Assembly: GCF_000302535.1 (NCBI RefSeq)
Contig: NC_018708.1
Location: forward strand, 1,984,001 to 2,048,000
Direction: 5' to 3'
DNA: 64,000 nt
Source of the DNA: Acidovorax sp. KKS102
GTDB lineage: Bacteria; Pseudomonadota; Gammaproteobacteria; Burkholderiales; Burkholderiaceae_C
Shown here: positions 60,022 to 64,000 of the stretch, in pieces
How the letters are laid out: each line of letters starts with the position of its first letter
How positions within the stretch are numbered: position 1 is the stretch's first letter
Position numbers and translations under genes: made by a program
Notes under the pieces: generated by a model
What the model saw: the letters and a program-made list of their open reading frames with translations, nothing else
Told to the model about the DNA's origin: nothing
Database searches by the model: none

Positions 60022-61548
60022 TCAGCGGCGCTTGACTTTGGAGGGCGTGCCTCCGCGTCGCGAGGGCGCGGGTGCCTGGCGTTTGGCCGCTGTGGCGACC
60101 GAGGCGCGGGCGCTGCTGCCGCTGCGCGCTTGGCCTTGGCGCACCGGCAGGTACACCACAACTTGCTGGCCTACCTTGAATGCGGCGTTCGCCCGCACGT
60201 CGTTCCAGTCGGCGACGCTGGCGGCTGCCAGCTTGTAGCGCCGCGCGATGCTGGCCACCGTGTCGCCCTTGCCAGCGCGCACCGTGGTGCGGCGGGTGAC
60301 GATCTCGGGGGTGAGGCTCAGCTGGCCGTTGTCGGCCAAGTGGGACGACACGTCTTGCCGTGTGGTTGTGGAGCGCGGCACCATCAGGGCCGAGCCCGCC
60401 TTGATTAGCATGCGCGGCGGGATGTTGTTCATGCTGCGCAAGTCGGCTTCGCTCATGCCTGCACGCTGGGCCGCTTCGGCCACGCTCATGGTGGTGGGCA
60501 CGGACCACACGGTCCAGCTGGCGTACTGGCCTTCGCGCTTGGCTTCGAGATTGCGCTGGAACACCTTGGCGTTGTCCCAGGGCAGCAAGATTTGTGGTGT
60601 GCCCGCCGCCAGGATCACAGGCCGCTTGAACGACGGGTTGAGCGCGCGGAAGTCTTCCTCCCGGATACCTGCCAGCGATGCCACCAGCGACACGTCGATG
60701 TCGTGCGTGATGTCCACGGTCTGGAAGTAGGGGTGGTTTTCGATCAGCGGCAACTCGGTGTTGAACGCCTCGGGGTTGGCCACGATGTTTTTCACCGCCT
60801 GCAGCTTGGGCACATACATGCGGGTCTCTGCCGGCATGTTCAGGTCGGTGTAGCTGGTGCCCAGCCCCAGCTTCTGGTTGCGGGCAATGGCGCGGCCCAC
60901 GCTGCCTTCACCCCAGTTGTAGGCGGCCAGGGCCAGGTGCCAGTCGCCAAACATACCGTAGAGCTTTTGCAGGTAGTCCAGCGCTGCGCGGGTGGACGCC
61001 AGCACGTCGCGGCGGTCGTCGCGGAAGGCGTTCTGCTTGAGGTCGAAATAGTTGCCCGTGGCAGGCATGAACTGCCACATGCCTGCGGCCTTGGCGCTCG
61101 ATACGGCCTGGGGATTGAACGCGCTTTCGATGTACGGCAGCAGTGCCAGCTCGGTGGGCATGCCCCGGCGTTCCAGCTCTTCAACGATGTGGAACAGGTA
61201 TTTGCTGGACCGCTCCGTCATGCGCTGCATGTAGTCGGGGCGTGTGGCATACCACTGCTCGCGGTCCTGCACGAGCTCGTGCTGCAGGTCGGGCATGGCA
61301 AAGCCACGCCGTATGCGGTCCCACAGGTCGGCCGGGGCCGACAGCGACGCCACTTCGCCACTCGCGGCTTGCGCGGCAGTGATGGGTTTGAGCGGGCCGT
61401 TGGGGATGACAGGAGTGTGGGGGGCGGCAGGGGCCTTGGTGCTGGTGGTGCTGCCGCCGGCAGCGGCCTGGTCGGGCGCTGAACCCGTGGTGGCGCAACC
61501 TGTCAGCCACAAAAGGCCGGCCAGGCAGGCGATGTGCAAAATTTTCAT
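60022..61548 (-). CDS. mltD: Membrane-bound lytic murein transglycosylase D (LysM)
   Basis: Outer-membrane lipoprotein that cleaves peptidoglycan. 508 aa. Lipobox 'LLWLTGC' near residue 18, SLT domain with catalytic Glu in 'LPYIESAFNPQAVSSAKAAGMWQFMPATG' and 'AYNWGEGSVGRAI'. LysM-like segments follow ('VWSVPTTMSVAEAAQRAGMSEADLRSMNN' and 'VRAGKGDTVASIARRYKLAAASVADWNDV'). It has a basic C-terminal tail ('PSRRGGTPSKVKRR'). Starts inside the gloB stop (ATGA overlap). Confidence 0.94.
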   Translation of the reverse strand: MKILHIACLAGLLWLTGCATTGSAPDQAAAGGSTTSTKAPAAPHTPVIPNGPLKPITAAQAASGEVASLSAPADLWDRIRRGFAMPDLQHELVQDREQWYATRPDYMQRMTERSSKYLFHIVEELERRGMPTELALLPYIESAFNPQAVSSAKAAGMWQFMPATGNYFDLKQNAFRDDRRDVLASTRAALDYLQKLYGMFGDWHLALAAYNWGEGSVGRAIARNQKLGLGTSYTDLNMPAETRMYVPKLQAVKNIVANPEAFNTELPLIENHPYFQTVDITHDIDVSLVASLAGIREEDFRALNPSFKRPVILAAGTPQILLPWDNAKVFQRNLEAKREGQYASWTVWSVPTTMSVAEAAQRAGMSEADLRSMNNIPPRMLIKAGSALMVPRSTTTRQDVSSHLADNGQLSLTPEIVTRRTTVRAGKGDTVASIARRYKLAAASVADWNDVRANAAFKVGQQVVVYLPVRQGQARSGSSARASVATAAKRQAPAPSRRGGTPSKVKRR

Positions 61549-62321
61549 CGGAACTCGTTTTTCCATTGACGCAGCGCGGCCAGCACCGCTACAGCGTCGT
61601 CAAGGGACACCTGCGCATCGTAGCCCTGGGCGGCTTGTGCCACCGGGCTCTGCCGCACGCGCAGAAAGGGGTTGATATCTCGCTCCAGTGCCATCTGCGA
61701 GGGCAGGGTGGGCTGGTTCTGGGCCCGCAAGGCCTCGCATTGGCTGCTGTAGTGGAGCAGGGCGGCATTGCCAGGTTCCACGGCACGTGCAAACTTCAGG
61801 TTCGACAGGGTGTACTCGTGGGTGCAGCACACCCGGGTGTTGCCGGGCAGCGCAGCCAGCCGGTCCAGCGAGTCCAGCATCTGCGCGGGCGTGCCTTCGA
61901 ACAGCCGCCCGCAGCCGCCCGAGAACAGCGTATCGCCGCAGAACAGAAGGGGCGCGCCGTCCATGTCGGCGCAGTAGTAGGCGATGTGGCCGGCCGTATG
62001 CCCCGGCACATCGATGACCTGGAACTGCAGCCCCAGCGCGTCAACGGTGTTGCCCTGCGCCAGCCGCACCAGCGGCTCGGGCATGCGCTCCCGTGCAGGG
62101 CCATACACCTGTGCGCCAGTGGCGGCGCGCAGGGCATCGACTCCACCGACATGATCGGCATGGTGGTGCGTGACTAGAATGGCCTGCAATGTCAGGCCCC
62201 AGCGGTGCAAGGCCTGCTCCACCGGCGCGGCTTCTCCCGGGTCCACCACGATGGCCTGGCGGCCGTCGTGCAGCATCCAGATGTAGTTGTCGGTAAAGGC
62301 GGGCAGCGGTAGCAAGTTCAT
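61545..62321 (-). CDS. gloB: Hydroxyacylglutathione hydrolase (glyoxalase II)
   Basis: Cytosolic metallo-beta-lactamase-fold enzyme that hydrolyses S-lactoylglutathione in methylglyoxal detoxification. 258 aa. 'VTHHHADHVGGVDAL' metal motif, 'VIDVPGHTAGHIAYY', 'LFCGDTLFSGGCGRLFEG' and 'CCTHEYTLSNLKFA' are all present. Its start codon overlaps that of the divergent methyltransferase by two bases. Confidence 0.96.
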   Translation of the reverse strand: MNLLPLPAFTDNYIWMLHDGRQAIVVDPGEAAPVEQALHRWGLTLQAILVTHHHADHVGGVDALRAATGAQVYGPARERMPEPLVRLAQGNTVDALGLQFQVIDVPGHTAGHIAYYCADMDGAPLLFCGDTLFSGGCGRLFEGTPAQMLDSLDRLAALPGNTRVCCTHEYTLSNLKFARAVEPGNAALLHYSSQCEALRAQNQPTLPSQMALERDINPFLRVRQSPVAQAAQGYDAQVSLDDAVAVLAALRQWKNEFR

Positions 62322-63174
62322 GAGCGATCAAATTATAGGTTTGCACCACTGGTTCGACTCCCCCCCCGGCCGCTATCTGCTCGCTTGGGAACAGGCGCGC
62401 TTTGACGAGGCGGTGGCCAATATTTTTGGCTACCACAGCCTGCAGCTCGGCATGCCGCTGCTGGACGGCCTGCGTGCCAACCGCATGCCACACCAATGGC
62501 TGGCCATGGGCCAGGAGGCGGTGGAAGGTTCCATCGCCTTTGTGGAGACTGGGGGTGTTGATGGCCCGCAGCAGCGTCGCGCGGTGGACTTGCTCACCGA
62601 GCCCGTGGCCCTGCCTTTCCCCGCCGCCAGCCTGGACCTGCTGGTGCTGCCCCACACGCTGGAGCTGAGCATCGACCCCCATGCCGCGTTGCGCGAGGTG
62701 GAGCGGGTGCTGGTGCCCGAGGGGCGCGTGGTCATCAGCGGCCTGAACCCCACCAGCCTGTGGGGCCTGCGGCAGCGGCGTGCGCGGCTGTACCAGCGCC
62801 TGGGGCGGGGCAACCTGTACCTGCCCGACGTCGGCGAGTTCATTGGTTATCGGCGCCTGCGCGATTGGCTGCGGCTTTTGAATTTCGAAGTCGAATCGGC
62901 CCGTTTTGGCTGTTATCGTCCAGCGGTGCGTACCGCGCACTGGCTGGAGCGTTTTGGCTGGATGGACCCTCTGGGTGAAAAGTGGTGGCCCATCCTGGGC
63001 GCCGCGTATTTCCTGGTGGCCGTCAAACGGGTGCATGGCATGCGTTTGCTGGAGCCCGCCTGGCGCACCCACCGCCAGCGTGCGGCGGGCACCGTGCCCA
63101 TCGCCAACCGGGCGTCACAACGCGGGGTGAGTTCCTCGCGGGCCGCCCCGCCGGCAGCCCGGCACGAGCCTTGA
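62320..63174 (+). CDS. YafS-like class I SAM methyltransferase
   Basis: 284-aa protein. A methyltransferase type 11 core lies around 'LPFPAASLDLLVLPHTLELSIDPHAALREVERVLVPEGRVVISGLNP'. The usual glycine-rich SAM motif I is weak, so cofactor binding is less certain. The gloB-methyltransferase-rnhA order is conserved in many proteobacteria; the substrate is unknown. The ATG at 62320 sits within the gloB start region (sequence CATG), so each promoter must lie inside the other gene. Confidence 0.85.
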   Translation: MSDQIIGLHHWFDSPPGRYLLAWEQARFDEAVANIFGYHSLQLGMPLLDGLRANRMPHQWLAMGQEAVEGSIAFVETGGVDGPQQRRAVDLLTEPVALPFPAASLDLLVLPHTLELSIDPHAALREVERVLVPEGRVVISGLNPTSLWGLRQRRARLYQRLGRGNLYLPDVGEFIGYRRLRDWLRLLNFEVESARFGCYRPAVRTAHWLERFGWMDPLGEKWWPILGAAYFLVAVKRVHGMRLLEPAWRTHRQRAAGTVPIANRASQRGVSSSRAAPPAARHEP

Positions 63175-63249
63175 GCCCATTCGTATCCGGTTGCCCGGCA
63201 GATCCATCCCCGGTGCTGCAACCATCCATCACATTGTCAGGAACAGAGT

Positions 63250-63699
63250 TTGAACCAGGTAGAGATTTACACCGATGGCGCCTGCAAGGGCAACCCCGGA
63301 CCCGGCGGATGGGGCGTGTTGCTGCGCTCGGGCGCGACCGAAAAAGAGCTGTTTGGTGGCGAACTGGGCACCACCAACAACCGCATGGAGCTGATGGCGG
63401 TGATCGAAGCGCTCTCGGCCCTCAAGCGCCCCTGCGCCGTGACGCTGTATCTGGACAGCGAATACGTGCGCAAGGGCATCACCGAGTGGATCCATGGCTG
63501 GAAGGCCAAGGGCTGGCGCACCGCCTCCAAGCAGCCCGTCAAGAACGTGGAGCTGTGGCAGCGGCTGGATGCGCTGGTCAGCACCGGCGGTCACCGCATT
63601 GAGTGGCGCTGGGTGAAAGGGCACTCGGGCGACCCGGGCAACGAGCGCGCGGACGCGCTGGCCAACCGGGGCGTGGACCAGGCCCTGGGCCGCAGATAG
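63250..63699 (+). CDS. rnhA: Ribonuclease HI
   Basis: Degrades RNA in RNA-DNA hybrids. 149 aa from TTG 63250 (AGGA about 7 nt upstream). Catalytic residues: Asp in '[17 protein letters not shown]', Glu in '[13 protein letters not shown]', Asp in '[11 protein letters not shown]' and Asp in '[15 protein letters not shown]'. The basic protrusion '[18 protein letters not shown]' is present. Confidence 0.96.
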   Translation: MNQVEIYTDGACKGNPGPGGWGVLLRSGATEKELFGGELGTTNNRMELMAVIEALSALKRPCAVTLYLDSEYVRKGITEWIHGWKAKGWRTASKQPVKNVELWQRLDALVSTGGHRIEWRWVKGHSGDPGNERADALANRGVDQALGRR

Positions 63700-63726
63700 C
63701 CTGAAAGTCGACTCAGCGTTTCGCAC

Positions 63727-63748
63727 AAGCCTCTTCGGAGGCTTTTTT
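63727..63748 (+). terminator. Rho-independent terminator after rnhA
   Basis: AAGCCTC - TTCG tetraloop - GAGGCTT followed by TTTT. Confidence 0.88.
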
Positions 63749-63875
63749 CATGGCCGTGCCGGGGACTGCCGCTTGCGGCCAATGCCCTGGGATATTGCAG
63801 CGCATGGCTCCGGCTGCATACACCCACTGTTACATTGTGTGACTGCGCTTCCCCACATCAACGATTGACTGACCC

Positions 63876-64000
63876 ATGGCGTCCAAGAACAAGTACCTCG
63901 TTTTCGCTGTCATCGGCATCGCGGCTGCATCGGGCGCCGCCTGGTGGTTGCAGAAGCCTGCCCAGCCACCGCAGCGTGCCGAGGCCGGGGCGGGCGGTGC
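63876..64000 (+). CDS. Start of an RND-efflux periplasmic adaptor-like protein (truncated by window end)
   Basis: Only 41 residues are visible: 'MASKNKYLVFAVIGIAAASG', then 'AAWWLQKPAQPPQRAEAGAG'. One N-terminal membrane helix followed by a Pro/Ala-rich linker fits membrane-fusion proteins of AcrA/MdtA type. The family cannot be proved from this fragment. Confidence 0.5.
   Translation, partial: MASKNKYLVFAVIGIAAASGAAWWLQKPAQPPQRAEAGAGG

Overview
The window is a contiguous piece of a GC-rich betaproteobacterial chromosome. Gene content, gene order and codon use point to Burkholderiales, most likely Comamonadaceae (Acidovorax-like). This rests on conserved neighbourhoods such as rseP-bamA-skp-lpxD-fabZ-lpxA-lpxB-rnhB, carA-carB-greA, yhbY/rlmE-ftsH-folP-glmM, pstSCAB-phoU-phoB-phoR, dnaX-ybaB-recR and gloB-methyltransferase-rnhA. 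I saw no transposase, integrase, phage gene, CRISPR array, tRNA or rRNA.

Layout. Bases 1-8600 hold the envelope-biogenesis operon: RseP (5' end missing), BamA, Skp, LpxD, FabZ, LpxA, LpxB, RNase HII and a SPOUT RNA methyltransferase. Bases 8600-14400 hold carAB, greA and a small membrane protein. Bases 14400-21000 hold a leftward yhbY-glycosyltransferase pair facing rlmE-ftsH-folP-glmM. Bases 21000-26400 hold two leftward, paralogous multidomain c-di-GMP proteins (PAS-GGDEF-EAL).

Bases 26450-41300 are a phosphate-stress super-locus and the most interesting part. A tandem array of PhoB-box-like 7-mers precedes an operon for an OlsB-like N-acyltransferase, a PlcP-like metallophosphoesterase and an Agt-like glycosyltransferase. 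Together these would replace phospholipids with phosphorus-free ornithine-type lipids and glycolipids. They are followed by polyphosphate kinase (with its own Pho box), SixA, a Lys/Ala-rich DNA-binding-like protein with a 27-bp perfect palindrome upstream, exopolyphosphatase, and the Pst transporter with PhoU-PhoB-PhoR. Phosphate sensing, uptake, storage and lipid remodelling are thus encoded side by side.

Bases 41250-46700 run leftward: a MATE exporter, a membrane glycosyltransferase-like protein, L31 type B, Rho and thioredoxin. Bases 46700-54300 run rightward: an AddB/AddA-type double-strand-break repair pair and a flavoprotein. Bases 54400-57900 hold a 4.5S SRP RNA gene (leftward) and dnaX-ybaB-recR; dnaX contains a run of nine A that could yield a short gamma form. 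Bases 57900-64000 hold a MAPEG protein, a THI5/NMT1-like binding protein, a tiny membrane protein, a gloB-mltD pair facing a methyltransferase gene (start codons overlapping), rnhA, and the start of an RND-efflux adaptor.

A short AT-rich repeat (core like CTATCAATTTAATAGCT) recurs about seven times on both strands. Six copies lie inside essential or conserved genes, where they are translated.
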